Assembly: GCF_905163445.1 (NCBI RefSeq)
Contig: NC_053181.1
Span: forward strand, 8,308,001-8,372,000
Reading direction: 5' to 3'
DNA from: Pararge aegeria
Taxonomy: Eukaryota > Arthropoda > Insecta > Lepidoptera > Nymphalidae
DNA: 64,000 bases
The notes under the pieces were generated by a model. The model made no database searches, was not told the origin of the DNA, and saw only the letters and a program-made list of their open reading frames with translations. The position numbers were made by a program, and so were the translations under genes. This document shows positions 22,719-32,997 of this stretch, one piece after another (position 1 is the stretch's first letter; each line of letters starts with the position of its first letter).

Positions 22719-22749
22719 CTACATATCATATTGATAATATGATATGTAG
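22719..22749. repeat. Perfect 14-bp palindrome with 3-nt loop
   Basis: CTACATATCATATT, GAT, AATATGATATGTAG. A related half (ACATATCATATTCTACA) lies just upstream at 22701-22717. AT-rich palindromes of this kind are prone to cruciform formation and slippage. Confidence 0.85.
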
Positions 22750-22925
22750 TGTATCGAACAGTTCGTGAAATACAGACAAAAAGAACACGAAAGCGGGTAG
22801 TCAGATTCTGCCCGTGGCATCCAACTTGACATCTCGTACCTACGCAGTCCCTTCGTGACCACGATCCATGCAACTGGGTCGAAATAACGACAAATCCAAA
22901 TTATTACCGTGGTATGTACCCGTTG
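22750..22925 (+). repeat. Dispersed repeat family G, copy 1
   Basis: GAACAGTTCGTGAAATACAG, AAAAAGAACACGAAAGCGGG, TAGTCAGATTCTGCCCGTGG, CATCCAACTTGACATCTCGT, CGTGACCACGATCCATGCAA, CTGGGTCGAAATAACGACAA. The reverse complement of almost the same sequence occupies 39775-39925. Probably the untranslated 3' part of a retroelement; class not certain. Confidence 0.65.
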
Positions 22926-24000
22926 AACTATACTTAAGAAATGTTGATTAACCACGAAAATCTTAGTTTAAAATCTTTAATATTATTGTTATAAATATAG
23001 CTTAACCATAAAGCTACTGTAAGTATTTGATTAAATGAGATCTTGCACGTTCAAAAGTTGAATATAAAGTATACATCGGCACCATTTTAGATTTATAATA
23101 AGGAAATATTGTAATACTTAGGCACAATATAAATAATCAAGTGTGGAAAGTTTGACAAAAAGCAATCAAAAAATTTCTATCTATTTTTTACAAGCTACTT
23201 TTTGAATTATTTTAGTGCCAAATCTGTATATTGAATTGAGTAGAGCTATCTAACTTTTTCCACAAGGAAGAGTAGGAAAAGAATAGCACTACTATATTCA
23301 ATCTGCCATCTCAAGATTCGGTATTAAATTAATTCTTAATTTCGGACGTTATTGCAGAAGAGTAAATCCTAAGATAAATATTGAACGCTACTGCACTCGC
23401 TGAGCTTAAGTAAATGGTACTGCACTAAACGGCAGCTATGAAATACCGATCTCAGCTTGAACTCAAAATTTGGCTCACGCTTCTTGGAAAAAACGAGGAT
23501 ATGCATGATGGATTGATTATCGATTTCAAATAATCGTGACCGAAGCGGTAATGTGATAAACGAGCCAATTTAAATTTTCGCCAGCGAAGCGTTCAGAAAT
23601 ACCAACGCGAACAAGAATTTCCTTTCGACGAGCGCCATACGAATGAGTGTAAAAAGAAAATTACATAGTAAAGGGATGCTTACTCTTTTTACTGCCAAAA
23701 GATCGGGGGAGTAAAATTCTTTTTATTGCTCTCAGTTTTACAGCCTTGGTAATAGGTGAATTCAGTGAACGTTAAGTTCGTAATTCCAAGTGGAAGCATC
23801 CGACGTTCGCCACGGTCTACGGTCTACCTTTGTCTGTTTTGTTTCGTTTGTTTCTGTTTTTGAACTGCTTACTATTTTTTGCCTACAGTTTTATTTAAAG
23901 AAAGCTCTCTTTATATTATTACGTAATTTTTTTTTAATTTTCCTGTGACATCCTCGTGGCGCTTCTGGTTAAACTTATTTAGCGGATCTTCAACTGGTAA
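22926..24000. other. No gene; CpG-bearing patch at 23390-23640
   Basis: AT-rich except 23390-23640, where CpGs are more frequent (ATCGTGACCGAAGCGGTAAT, CGACGAGCGCCATACG) and ATTGATTATCGATTTC-type homeodomain-like sites occur. It may be regulatory; no exon is evident. Confidence 0.4.
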
Positions 24001-24140
24001 GAAACCCAGTACACGCTGTTACTATTTTAGTAGTATAAGAGTTTTTTGTGACAGAGCTCATCCTCGTAAGCTTACTTACGAGGATGAGCTCTGTCAAAAA
24101 AATAGTAATGTTATATAATCAGTGCCGTGTACTGGGTTTC
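24001..24140. mobile_element. Fold-back (MITE-like) element, 140 bp
   Basis: Ends are perfect 14-bp inverted repeats, GAAACCCAGTACAC (24001-24014) and its complement (24127-24140). The core is a perfect 21-bp inverted repeat at 24050-24070 and 24075-24095 with a 4-nt loop CTTA. The arms between are imperfectly complementary (ACTATTTTAGTAG / AATAGTAATG). No coding capacity. Flanking duplications are not clear. Confidence 0.8.
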
Positions 24141-24200
24141 TAGGGTATGCATACAGCAGGAAAATTGCATAATATGCCAAAAATCCTCCTCACACTACCG
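24141..24200 (+). repeat. Dispersed repeat family C, fragment
   Basis: AGGGTATGCATACAGCAGGA, AAATTGCATAATATGCC, AAAAATCCTCCTC matches 49580-49627 (AGGGTATGCATACAGCAGGA, AACTTGCATAAAACGTC, AAAAATCATCCTCC). The same family's GGTTTCTTACCAGGG flank equals the outer arm of the fold-back at 24001-24140, so the fold-back may derive from this family. Confidence 0.6.
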
Positions 24201-24954
24201 CTGCTTATTTCTGCCGCCATCCAGCGTGTCTCGGTCAGAAAAGCGTAGTTTCTGGTGTAATTACAGGTACAAAGGCCTCAGGTGGATATAGGGCTGCACT
24301 TTGTATAACTTATTCGTTGCATGCTCTTCTAATGGTTTTTTAACTTTCAGATGGGCTTTCTGTTTGATAAATCAGTTATGACTAAAAATAAAAAAAACTT
24401 TTTAAAGGAATATGTTTCAGAAGTTACATGACAGATGAGAAAAATCTTATAACAAATGTTTCCTTTTTTAGGTACTTTTAGCATCAGAAACAGCATTTAT
24501 TTTAATTAAGTAAAAACAACACTTACGTGCGAGTTAACAAAATGCATATTTACGATATATAATATTGAAGAGAAAATAAACAGAATTCTATCATTAGTTT
24601 TTTCACAACGTTTGCCCTTCGTTAGTTTTAAAGTTATTTATTATCCGAGGTAAAGAACAATTGAAACTATCTGACGATTCTCTTATACCGGCCGGTAATA
24701 ATGATTGCTCTTGCAGACGCTTCAAACAAAACTCGTTAAAATGTAGTGCACTTCGCCGCCTACACAGGTGAAGGCAAAATGAACGATTCATTTCTTTAAA
24801 ACAATGAATTTATTATGATATAAATTTTGCTTTATTTTAATTTGTTATTAGGTATACAGGCAGAATGCATTTTGACTGCTAAGATCTGTTTGCATCTCTT
24901 TAATCAGTATTATTTTAAAAGACAGTATTATATGACATCCCTTAAGGATTATAA
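24201..24954. other. No gene recognised
   Basis: AT-rich. The open frame 24603-24791 (-) has no supporting motif or splice site. Confidence 0.45.
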
Positions 24955-25315
24955 TCTTATTATATATATAAAAGGCAAAGTTGACTGACTGACTGACTGA
25001 TCTATGAACGAACAGCTCTAGCCACTTGACGGATCGGGCTGAAGTTTTGCACACACACAGTTATTTCAACGTAGGCATCCGCTTAGAAAGGATTCCTTAA
25101 AATTACAACCCTAAGATGGTAAAAGGGGGGATGAAAGTTTTTATTAAATCCTTCATTTATCAATTTTTCAATTGATTTCAAATTGATTTTAGGTTCGATT
25201 AAAAATATAGAAATATGTGTTTAAAAATTCCACCCCCAAGGACTTTAAAATAGGGGAAGAAAATTTACATGAAAATTCCTGATTTTTTAAGTAATGTCAA
25301 TTAAACTTGGTTTAT
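24955..25315 (+). mobile_element. Helitron-like element, truncated copy
   Basis: Begins TTATTATATATATAAAAGGC then AAAGTTGACTGACTGACTGA, TCTATGAACGAACAGC, GACGGATCGGGCTGAAGTTT, TGCACACACACAG, GTAGGCATCCGCTTAGAAAG, GATTCCTTAAAATTACAACC. This is the conserved 5' half of a common lepidopteran non-autonomous Helitron. No CTRRT end is seen before a second 5' start appears at 25316. Confidence 0.65.
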
Positions 25316-25928
25316 CTATATAGGCAAAAGTGAATGACTGATTGACTGATCTATCAACCTAGAAGTGCGGATCTAATTTATGTCCAATAAAGCGATTACG
25401 ATTTAGCCATGATTAATTGAACTTGTAACATGTTCTAATGAATATTGTAGAAGTTAAAACTGTTCTTTTTTAAGATTCCGTACCCTGCCCGCCAGCCTGC
25501 CCGCCTGCCTGCCCGCCTGCCTGCTCTCCTAAATGCCTGCCTGCCCGCCTGCCTGACCGCCTGCCTGACCACCTGCCTGCCCACCTGCCTGACCACCTGC
25601 CTGCCAGCCTGCCTGCCTGCCTGCCTGTCTGTACACCTGTCTGCCCACCTGCCTGCCCGGCCTATTCACCCTACCCGCATGCCTGCCCGCCTTCCTGCCC
25701 ATCTAAATGCCCGCCTTGCCTACTGGCCTGACTGCACGTCTGCCTCACCACCTGCCTGCCCACCTGCCTGCACGCCTGTCTGCCCGTCTGCCTGCCCGCC
25801 TGTCTGGCCGCCTGTCTGGCCGCCCGGCTGGCCGCCTGCCTGCCTGTCTGCACGCCTGTCTACCCGCCTGCCAGCCTGCCTGAAAATAAATTGAAGATAA
25901 CGCGAGTGAAGTCGCAGGCAAAAGCTAG
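25316..25928 (+). mobile_element. Helitron-like element carrying a GC-rich simple repeat
   Basis: A second 5'-like start, TTATCTATATAGGCAAAAGT then GAATGACTGATTGACTGATC, TATCAACC, and a 3' end GCGAGTGAAGTCGCAGGC, AAAAG, CTAGT at 25902-25928. About 400 bp of GCCTGCC-type simple repeat (25484-25881) occupies most of the interior. The end structure (CTAGT, A/T flank) supports Helitron. The repeat is introduced by ATTCCGTACCC, which links it to the 'GGTTCCGTACCC' repeat. Confidence 0.6.
25484..25881. repeat. GC-rich GCCTGCC-type simple repeat array
   Basis: About 400 bp built on GCCTGCCC/GCCTGCCT/ACCTGCCT variants of a 4-8-bp period, interrupted near 25660-25735 by less regular sequence. It is far more GC-rich than anything around it. 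Open frames across it on both strands (for example Arg-Gln-Ala-Gly runs on minus) are artefacts of the repeat. Confidence 0.95.
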
Positions 25929-26856
25929 TTTTAAATGAATCAAGAGCGACAACAATGTTAGAATCAACAATCTGTTTCTCAGAGCAGCAGCAGTGTTATT
26001 CTTACATTGTTACACACCCCAAAAACTGTAAATTTATAGGATCTTAACTAAAAATGTATTTTTTTATTACATCAAAATCGATTCCGCTGATGGTGGAAAT
26101 ATTAACAATACCACTGAAGTGCTATTACTGTCATAATACTAATAGGGTACCTAACGGAAAAATCCATAAATGTTTGCGAAATACATGATTTTGATCTTAC
26201 TAGATTAAAATTAACCTCGTAAAAGCAAAGCCAAGCTACAATAAGTAACCTATGTCTAGGTTTGGTTTCAACCCATTTTTGGAAAGGGTTTTCCATTTAA
26301 TATGGTCTGTAATAAAAATCATATGTGACTCTTAAGCAAGTACCATTAGGTCCATTTTATTTTGATGACACAGAGTTTGATATGCGAAAAGGATTCCTCG
26401 ATGGCTAGTGAGCAAATCTTCTACTTAAGCCCGGCCCGAGTATCGTGATCAGTGATTCCACTGCACAGCAAAACACCCGTGTTAATAAAGATAATAAAAT
26501 TTCCCATTTAAGTATAAATATTCATCAATTTAATTTCAAGGTTCATTATCAAAAGTTAACAGTTTTTGTTTTGCATATCTAAATAAATAATTAAACTAGT
26601 TAATAAGTAATTTAAATTAATACATACCTTCAAATGGGCATAGGAAGACCTTGTACAGAACGTTAAACAAAGTTTAAAGATACAGATAATTTAGATAGAA
26701 CTTAGAAGGTTTAATTCATAAGACTATTGATCTCTAGGTATTAATGATGACAATAATGTCATACTTGAAGCCTCACTTTTTGACCGAGTTTTAGAATAAA
26801 ATGCTTTAAGAATAAAAAAACACTTAAAAAAAAACACATATTCATACAAAATATTG
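25929..26856. other. No gene recognised
   Basis: AT-rich. The minus-strand frame 26102-26296 has no motif I recognise and no good splice context. Confidence 0.45.
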
Positions 26857-26998
26857 TAAAGAAACCTGCATGGCTGAGAGATTTCCATAATGTTATCAAA
26901 GGCGGGTGAAGTCCACCTTTCCGCACTTGGCCAGCGAGGTGGACTACGGCCTATACCGTGCCCTGTGAACCCGGGCTGGGTAAAAAAATTATGATAAT
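26857..26998 (+). mobile_element. SINE family S1, 3' half
   Basis: GAAACCTGCATGGCTGAGAG, ATTTCCATAATGTTATCAAA, GTGAAGTCCACCTTTCCGCA, CTTGGCCAGCGAGGTGGACT, ACGGCCTATACCGTGCCCTG. A segment between GGCCTAT and CCGTGCC (the TTCTCATT block) is deleted relative to other copies. The minus-strand frame 26724-27056 is its shadow. Confidence 0.8.
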
Positions 26999-28381
26999 CA
27001 TAATTGATATCACTATTAATTATGCAAGAACAATTTAAATAGCATGCAAAAATCATTTAAAATAAGGCTGGTAGTAATGAAATGCACTTGAAAACTCTTG
27101 AAACGAACTTGTTACAATGTAGTGCACTTGTGACTTGTCGTTGCATATTGCAGAGGCATAAGAGAGTAGGTATATACTCGTATAGAGAGTTCAAAGAATA
27201 AAATATAATTTACGTAATAGAATTTTCCATAGTAATATTGTCATCATATACATTGTACTTAATACCCAAGTACCTACCCTAAACGCCGACAAGAACCGAG
27301 CATGGCCGGAGTAATGACCGCATAAAATCTGATTACAATATTTTTATCGTGCGAAGCTGAAAATATTTCGAAAATAGAAAAAAGTTAGCCATCATGAGAC
27401 CCCCGGCAAATGTGAAACATCAAAGTTTGTAGTAGAACTTATATGTATTTATCATACATAGATGTATAGGTACTTCAATAGCCCATCACAAGAAACGCGA
27501 ATAAAGTTTTCAAGTTATATAAACGTCAACAATTTATAACTTTAATTTCAGCGGTCTAGCGAATGAGATCGAAGCCATGCCTCGGGCTAACCACGCTGGT
27601 GGTTGTTGTACTACTTTATGCTTATTCTGAGGAGGGTACGTCTAGGACAAGGCGTGCAATTACCTTTGTACTACTATTTGTATGGAATCGAAAGAGTACC
27701 ATCTAGTGCCAAGTATTATAGTATTGTAGATAACTTAACTACTTATCTCACTCTCGCCTAGGCTCTACTGGAGCTAAGAATAAGTATAAATGTTTAGTTA
27801 TGGTTATACCAAAGCTATCTACGCTGACTCCAGACCTTGGTGGTATTGTTGGTATGATCAGCCGACTCCCAACGTTGATGAAAGTGTTGTAACCATTTCT
27901 AATTTACCAATCCAAACGAGTAGGGCTAAAGCTGAGAACCAGTAATGAGTTTTGTTTACTCAAACTTAGAAGGCTTAGAATATTTTCCTCGGAAATTTCT
28001 TACATTAATGTGTTACAATATAAAACAAACTTACGAAGTTTGTATTTCAGGAGTGTACGTTTCCCGGAGGAGTCTAAGCTTCTTACAAGAGCTGTTATAG
28101 TGAAAGTCACTCATTCGAATAATTGAGAACTGTTTCAATTGCTTCATAATATGAATAATAATTAGGCTTAGCGGTTTAACTTTTAACTAGTATTCTGTTA
28201 AAATCCCCATCGTAGTACATAATTATTTTACATAAAAAAAATTAAAATTTTAAGATACCCACGATGACAAAACCATCGTCAGCTGGTAAGCTATAATTCA
28301 AAATATAACTATCAAAATAAAATGTTAATTAAATATTTATTCAAATAAGATTGAGTTAAACCTATTTTTTATATTCTTTGC
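26999..28381. other. No gene recognised
   Basis: AT-rich to average composition. No convincing exon; no repeat family that I can name. Confidence 0.4.
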
Positions 28382-28433
28382 AAAAAGAAACATGGGTAAT
28401 AGAGGTATTACCTTGATTACCCATGTGTCTTTT
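28382..28433. repeat. Fold-back hairpin, 19-bp arms
   Basis: AAAAAGAAACATGGGTAAT pairs with GATTACCCATGTGTCTTTTT across a 14-nt loop, with one mismatch in the arm. No coding potential. Confidence 0.75.
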
Positions 28434-29431
28434 TCTTAATGGCTAAAGAAGCTTTTTAAACACATTACAATGTAAACGATATTGATATATTGGGAAATTA
28501 CTAGTTAAAATATGATACATATGAGTGTGCTGTGATGGGAAAATAAAATAATAAAAATATAAAACCGAAACGATAAAACAAAGAACATCGAGTGGTCAGA
28601 AACAACTGCAAGTCAGAAGTTGCCGACTGGCGGCCACTGAGCAATGAAAAAAGACCTTTGAAAGCAAACTGTTTGAACGTGTACTAGTATGCATTCCAAC
28701 CGTTTGCTTTCTATAGAAGAGGACTTCATCTAATGAATTCCTCTTTAGGATAGGGAGCGAAAATACGTTGGGAATGCGCTGGATGTAGATAAAAACAAGA
28801 AATTCAAGTATGGAAACTGAGTTTTTTAGGATTCTTTACCAAAATGGTACAAACAGCCCTGAAGGTGCGATGTTATCCGAACATGTTATCCGAACGTAAG
28901 GCGCAACTCCTTATTTCTGTTACTAATTATGTTACCCAATTGTTGGTAAAAATAGTTACAGTTGTAAACGATTTTTTGCATAGCTTACATCCCGGATTAA
29001 TAAAGGATTCCCGTGGAAAAAAGATTTGAAAGAAACAGAGGCTATGTGAGTAATAGCTAGAGTAATCAAATCAATTTGTAAGTCATTAAGTACAAATCAA
29101 ACTCTTTTATGCCTAAGAAAGTTTGTGTTAAGCATAAGAACATTAAAAGGCTCAGGAAAAAAGACTACAATGAAAAATAAATCGTAACCATTTTCATCTC
29201 AGACTCTATCAATTTATAAGACGAGAAAATTCTCATCACGTGAATTTCACGGCATTCTTTCGCTTTACGAATTCATGAAACACAAGCATGATTTATTATA
29301 CCTACTCTTGTTTCTTACAACAAATTGTATTCCATCTCAAAGGTTGTGCAAGGAAACTATACAATAGATAAACAAAGTGTTTATGCTCAATATTCATATT
29401 CTTAAAAATCTTAATACAAACTGACTTTGGC
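28434..29431. other. No gene; small inverted repeat at 28659-28712
   Basis: GAAAGCAAAC near 28659 and GTTTGCTTTC near 28702 form a 10-bp inverted repeat with a long loop. The open frame 28844-29029 (+) begins near a GATTCTTTACCAAAATGG trace of the 'GGTTCCGTACCC' repeat and shows no motif. Confidence 0.4.
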
Positions 29432-29700
29432 TCTCTAGCGCTGTGGTAAGCGCTGTTGTCTTACGTCACGTGTCATAAGTGCGATGTCCCGGACTCGATC
29501 CCTGGCAGGGACAATTTGGGAACTTATAATCTCAATATTTTCTCTGGTCGAGTTTGATGTGAGGCTTTGACTGAAGCTAGTTACCAGCCTACTGACAAAA
29601 ACGTGGCACCAGGAGGTTTAGCGTTCTTGCACGATGCCGCGTAAAACTTAAACTGCATCATCGCTTACCACCAGGTGATATGGAAGTCATAATTTGTATT
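29432..29700 (+). mobile_element. SINE family S3, near full length
   Basis: tRNA-like head GGCTCTCTAGCGCTGTGGTA, AGCGCTGTTGTCTTA, B box GACTCGATCCCTGGCAGGGA, body CAATTTGGGAACTTATAATC, TTTTCTCTGGTCGAGTTTGA, AGGCTTTGACTGAAGCTAGT, TACCAGCCTACTGACAAAAA, CGTGGCACCAGGAGGTTTAG, then CTGCATCATCGCTTACCACC and AGGTGATATGGAAGTC. The TTAGCCCG module seen at 19255 is deleted here. Confidence 0.8.
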
Positions 29701-29949
29701 TGTTGTAATTTCGTAATATTTGGGTTAAGTTGTAGTGAAGAAGAAAAACTATAAGAACTATAAAACGAGCGATTTCCCCTGACGTTGACAACGTACTTAT
29801 TCCGATTTGCCTTGTTAAAATAAACTTGTCTATGCCTGTCTCCAGAAAGCAAGCATCAGGCAAATGTCCAAGTTCCTCTAGCTCTCTTCCGTTTTCTAAA
29901 TAAGAGATAATCGCAAATCATGTTACTAATGAATTCAGTGGGTAGCATA

Positions 29950-30130
29950 TATTGTATCAGTGATCAGCGGTAGTGTACAGGGTATTTGACCGCGGTGGGC
30001 ATAAAACATAGAGAAGCCATAAAGTGGAAAGATACTACGAGTTAAATACTTACAAATTTTAGGGTAAGCAGTGCATTTGTGCTTGTACGAAGTCCTCGCC
30101 ATTGCTAATGAGCGATAAGCCTCTTCAAAA
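29950..30130 (+). repeat. Dispersed repeat family C, copy
   Basis: Shares AGTGTACAGGG, AAATTTTAGGGTAAGCAGTG, CATTTGTGCTTGTACGAAGT, CCTCGCC with 49550-49700 (GCAGTGCATTTGTGCATGTA, TGAAGTGCACGCC). Strongly diverged. Class unknown. Confidence 0.5.
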
Positions 30131-30298
30131 CTGTGGGCTTACTCGTTACTTGTTATTCACAATATGCTGTCTACTCATAAGCCTGTCTGTCTGCATATTG
30201 TGTGACGCTTTTTCCATTTATTAATGATTCACATTCTACCACCCCACCCATCTTTCGTTCCTGTGTTATTTTTTGCTTAAAAATATTTCTAGTATACT

Positions 30299-30345
30299 AG
30301 TAACTAGTCACGAACCCCGGCTTCGCATGTATGCAATGTATAATG
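30299..30345 (-). repeat. Element terminus (ACTAGTCACGAACCCCGGCT)
   Basis: Reads on the minus strand as CGAAGCCGGGGTTCGTGACT then AGT, similar to the CTAGT-type Helitron 3' ends in this window. Only the terminus is recognisable. Confidence 0.35.
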
Positions 30346-30779
30346 TTTATTAGTATTTACATAGCGCGCAGTTTTGGCAATGTCAAAATGTTAGGTATGT
30401 TTCGTTACGACAAACACGTCACAAATCTTAGAATTTCTTTGCTTTTGACTACTATAATATGCATCTATACTAGATATAAATATCTGTAATAACAATATCT
30501 ATAGTTTGTTTGATTTCTCTGACGAGCGACTTTTTATGTGTAGTAAAGATGTGGATGAAGTGTAGTGAAGAATGTAAAGATAAAGAAGTTTGACATTCTT
30601 GCGCCCCTTATATGTTGTTTCTGCTAAAAAATATTTCAAATGAAAAAGTTTCGCAATACATTGGCGCTTTATTGCGATTGGTGCACTGCGTTTATCGTTA
30701 AAAACCCGTATAAAAATATGGGAAAACAATCCGAGCCAATATCCCGAAAAATTCGCGTTCACGGCACACAGAGATAATG
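30346..30779. other. No gene recognised
   Basis: The 115-codon minus-strand open frame 30499-30846 starts inside the shared module at 30780-30870 and continues here. It has no known motif, and an open run this long is expected about once or more by chance in 64 kb of AT-rich DNA. Confidence 0.4.
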
Positions 30780-30870
30780 GGCAGTGGAAACAAAATGTTT
30801 GCGTCCTCTGGAAAGCGCAGCCGGAAGGAAAGCAGCGCGCGGCCAACTGAATTTATGATCAAACAAAATT
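30780..30870 (+). repeat. GC-richer module shared with 37745-37840
   Basis: CAAAATGTTTGCGTCCTCTG, GAAAGCGCAGCCGGAAGGAA, AGCAGCGCGCGGCCAACTGA, ATTTATGATCAAACAAAATT here versus CAAAATGTTTATGTGCCTCG, AAAGCGTAGCCGGAAGGAAG, CCAGCGCACAGCCGACTAAA, TTTATGATCACACCGAAAAT there, same orientation. Flanks are unrelated. I do not recognise the module; a dispersed repeat or a duplicated conserved non-coding element are both possible. Confidence 0.7.
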
Positions 30871-31094
30871 ACGGGATATGAATTTCACTCTAGTTTCAAC
30901 TTTCGTACTGTCGTTCCGTAATATTTGCTGCTAAAATACGAAACATTACTTTTTATTCATTGATTCATCTTTTGGTACCATAGTAGACTGCATAGGGGTA
31001 CGGTAGTTAGGTTTGCACCTATATGTACCCCTAATCGGCTTCTACGCGGCATCGTGATGAAACGCTAAAATCGTCAGTCATTCGTGTTTATACA

Positions 31095-31180
31095 GCCAAA
31101 GCCTCCCACCATGAACTGGCCAAAGGGAAATTGGATAGGTTTTCCCAAATTGCAAAATTCTCTCTTGTAGAACCAAAGTG
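31095..31180 (-). mobile_element. SINE family S3, fragment
   Basis: CAGCCAAAGCCTCCCACC, ATGAACTGGCCAAAGGGAAA and TTTTCCCAAATTGC correspond to the reverse complement of the S3 body (GGAGGCTTTGGCTGAAGC, TTTTCTGGTC, CAATTTGGGAA), as at 20757-20893. Confidence 0.6.
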
Positions 31181-31839
31181 ATCACGATTGTGCCAGCGAA
31201 GTTAGCAAATATACAAAATACTAATAATATGAAAAACTGTGGAAATTGCGAAATTATGCATAAAGATAGCTGGTAACCTGTATAGGTATACTATGTTTAA
31301 TGCCACAGAAAGTCAATAAGTCCATCCAAAAATATTTTAATGTCTTTCAAAGTTATTTTACCCTATTGTTATATTAATTTGTGGTGTATTTTATAAATGC
31401 ATTAAGAAATATCAATTGAATTCCGGAATGTTGGAAATTAGAAAATTTCCTCAAGTCGTACCGAGAAATGTACTACCAATATTTCCCAACATAGAATTCA
31501 ATGCCCTAGCTGTTACCCAAAGAGGATTTAGTAAGGAAAATTTGTCTGCCACAATATTTCACTAAAACATCCTAAAATGATAATGATAAAAAACGTTCGA
31601 AAATTCCGAGACTAAAAATCCCAATAGACGACGTTATTGTTAAAAAGCAATCACTTTCAGGCTATTGCCTTTTATTTAAAGGTTCTTCGAGAGTATAATA
31701 TTTTAAGATCAATATTACGTGGCGGCTTCACCAACCTCACAGAACAGTAAATCCGTATTAAGTATATTAACACCCCGCGTCAATTTAGCGACGGCGATTT
31801 ATTTTTAAAATAGCCTTTAAATTAAAATCGTTTTAGTGC
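31181..31839. other. No gene recognised
   Basis: AT-rich; no coding or repeat signal that I can support before the shared module at 31840. Confidence 0.45.
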
Positions 31840-31955
31840 ACTGGTGCCTGGAGATTAATGATATTGAACAGCTAACAAACTTCAACTTTTCTCCTCTGAA
31901 AGTCCGTACAAACTTTTAATGGATATTTTCCTCGTGCATACTAACCCGAAACCAT
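31840..31955 (+). repeat. Module shared with 36775-36895
   Basis: GCACTGG-GCCTGGAGATTAATGAT-type start, then TTCAACTTTTCTCCTCTG, AAACTTTTAATGGATATTTT, CTCGTGCATACTAACC here. At 36778 onward: GCACTGGAGACTGAAGATTA, TTCAACTTTGTTCTACTTTG, AACTTTTAATGGATATTTCA, TTCGTGCATACAAACGCG. Same orientation. Class unknown. Confidence 0.55.
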
Positions 31956-32048
31956 CGACAGAAATAATGAAATATTATTTATAACTAATAAAAAAAAAAG
32001 GAACTTCATGCTTGGTTTAATTTAAACAAGTAAAGTGGATAAAACTTA

Positions 32049-32250
32049 AGACAGCCATTGGGCTAACTTTAACAGAGAGTTCGATTCCCGGCACGCACCT
32101 CTAAATTTTCGGAGTTTTAAGCTAGCGGTAAAGGAAACCTGCATGCCTGTCTGCTCTTTATTATATATATAACGCCGGCATATGAAGTGTTCTAATACGC
32201 ACCTTGTCAGCGTGGTAGACTTTCGCCCAAACCCTTCTCATTCTTGGAGA
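32049..32250 (+). mobile_element. SINE family S1 with internal deletion
   Basis: Head GCCATTGGGCTAACTTTAAC and B box GAGTTCGATTCCCGGCACGC, CACCTCTAAATTTTCGGAG, then a jump to GGAAACCTGCATGCCTGTCT, ACGCACCTTGTCAGCGTGGT, AGACTTTCGCCCAAACCCTT, CTCATTCTTGGAG. A TTATATATATAA run interrupts the middle. It faces a minus-strand S2 copy 12 bp further on. Confidence 0.8.
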
Positions 32251-32261
32251 AAAACCGGCTA

Positions 32262-32400
32262 GCAACGAAAACACACAACGACATCTAGCCCCAAAGTAAG
32301 CGTGTTACTAAGATAGCTGTTTAATATTTTTTTTATGAATATAATATACATTTATACTTATAATATACATATAAACACCCAGACTCTGAAAATGACTACA
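32262..32400 (-). mobile_element. SINE family S2, 5'-truncated
   Basis: ACACACAACGACATCTAGCC, CCAAAGTAAGCGTGTTACTA, ATGAATATAATATACATTTA, TACATATAAACACCCAGACT are the reverse complement of the S2 3' half (compare 20640-20740). Confidence 0.75.
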
Positions 32401-32502
32401 ATGATGAAAACATATATTCAAAATCTTGGTTTTCAAACACAACCGTTTCCTTCTAGTTAGATTAATAATGTAACTATGTAATTCTATGATAATTCCTTTC
32501 AC

Positions 32503-32712
32503 TAGCTGACCCGTGCAACTTCGTCTGCACCAAAACGGTTATTACCGGAAAACAGGAATAAAATTACATTTTCTAAAAATTAATCCTAGCCAGATCGATT
32601 TATCGCCCCCGAAACCCCCTGTATACTTACTAGATTGCATTAAAATCGTTGGAGCCGATTCCGAGATTCCAATTATATACATACAAGAATGGCTTGTTTA
32701 AAGATATAAGAT
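32503..32712 (+). repeat. Dispersed element starting CTAGCTGACCCGTGCAACTT
   Basis: CTAGCTGACCCGTGCAACTT, CGTCTGC, ACGGTTATTACCGGAAAACA and a 3' part CGTTGGAGCCGATTCCGAGA, TTCCAATTATATACATACAA, GAATGGCTTGTTTAAAGATA. I recall the last block as the 3' end of a common RTE-like element, and the first block as the inverted CTAGT-type terminus. The frame 32513-32701 has no protein motif. Confidence 0.55.
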
Positions 32713-32731
32713 ATAAATGATTTATACAATT

Positions 32732-32997
32732 TAATCATCATCGTCATAACAACCCATTACCGGCCCACTACAAGGCACCGGTCTCACCCCACAATGAGAA
32801 AAGGTTAAGGCCGTAGTCGTGTAGGTGGACTACACAAACCTATGAGAACTTTATGTCGAACTCTCAGACGTGCAGGTTTCCCACGATGTTTTCCTTCACC
32901 GTTGAAGCAAGTGATATTGACTTGCTTAAAACGCACATAACTTAAAAAAGTTAGAGGTGCGTGCGTGAAGTCCTAGGCACTGGGCTATCACCGCTTC
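32732..32997 (-). mobile_element. SINE family S1, full length
   Basis: Minus-strand copy: AATCATCATCGTCATAACAA, CCCATTACCGGCCCACTACA, GGCACCGGTCTCACCCC, GTAGGTGGACTACAC, TCTCAGACGTGCAGGTTTCC, CACGATGTTTTCCTTCACCG, TTGAAGCAAGTGATATTGAC, TTAAAACGCACATAACTTAA, GTGCGTGCGTGAAGTCC, GGGCTATCACCGC. All modules of the family are present in order. Confidence 0.9.

Noticed and set aside
25671..25894. Arg/Gln/Ala-rich and Pro/Ala-rich proteins on both strands
   Set aside because: They are translations of the GCCTGCC simple repeat; open frames in several phases are a by-product of its period and lack of stops.
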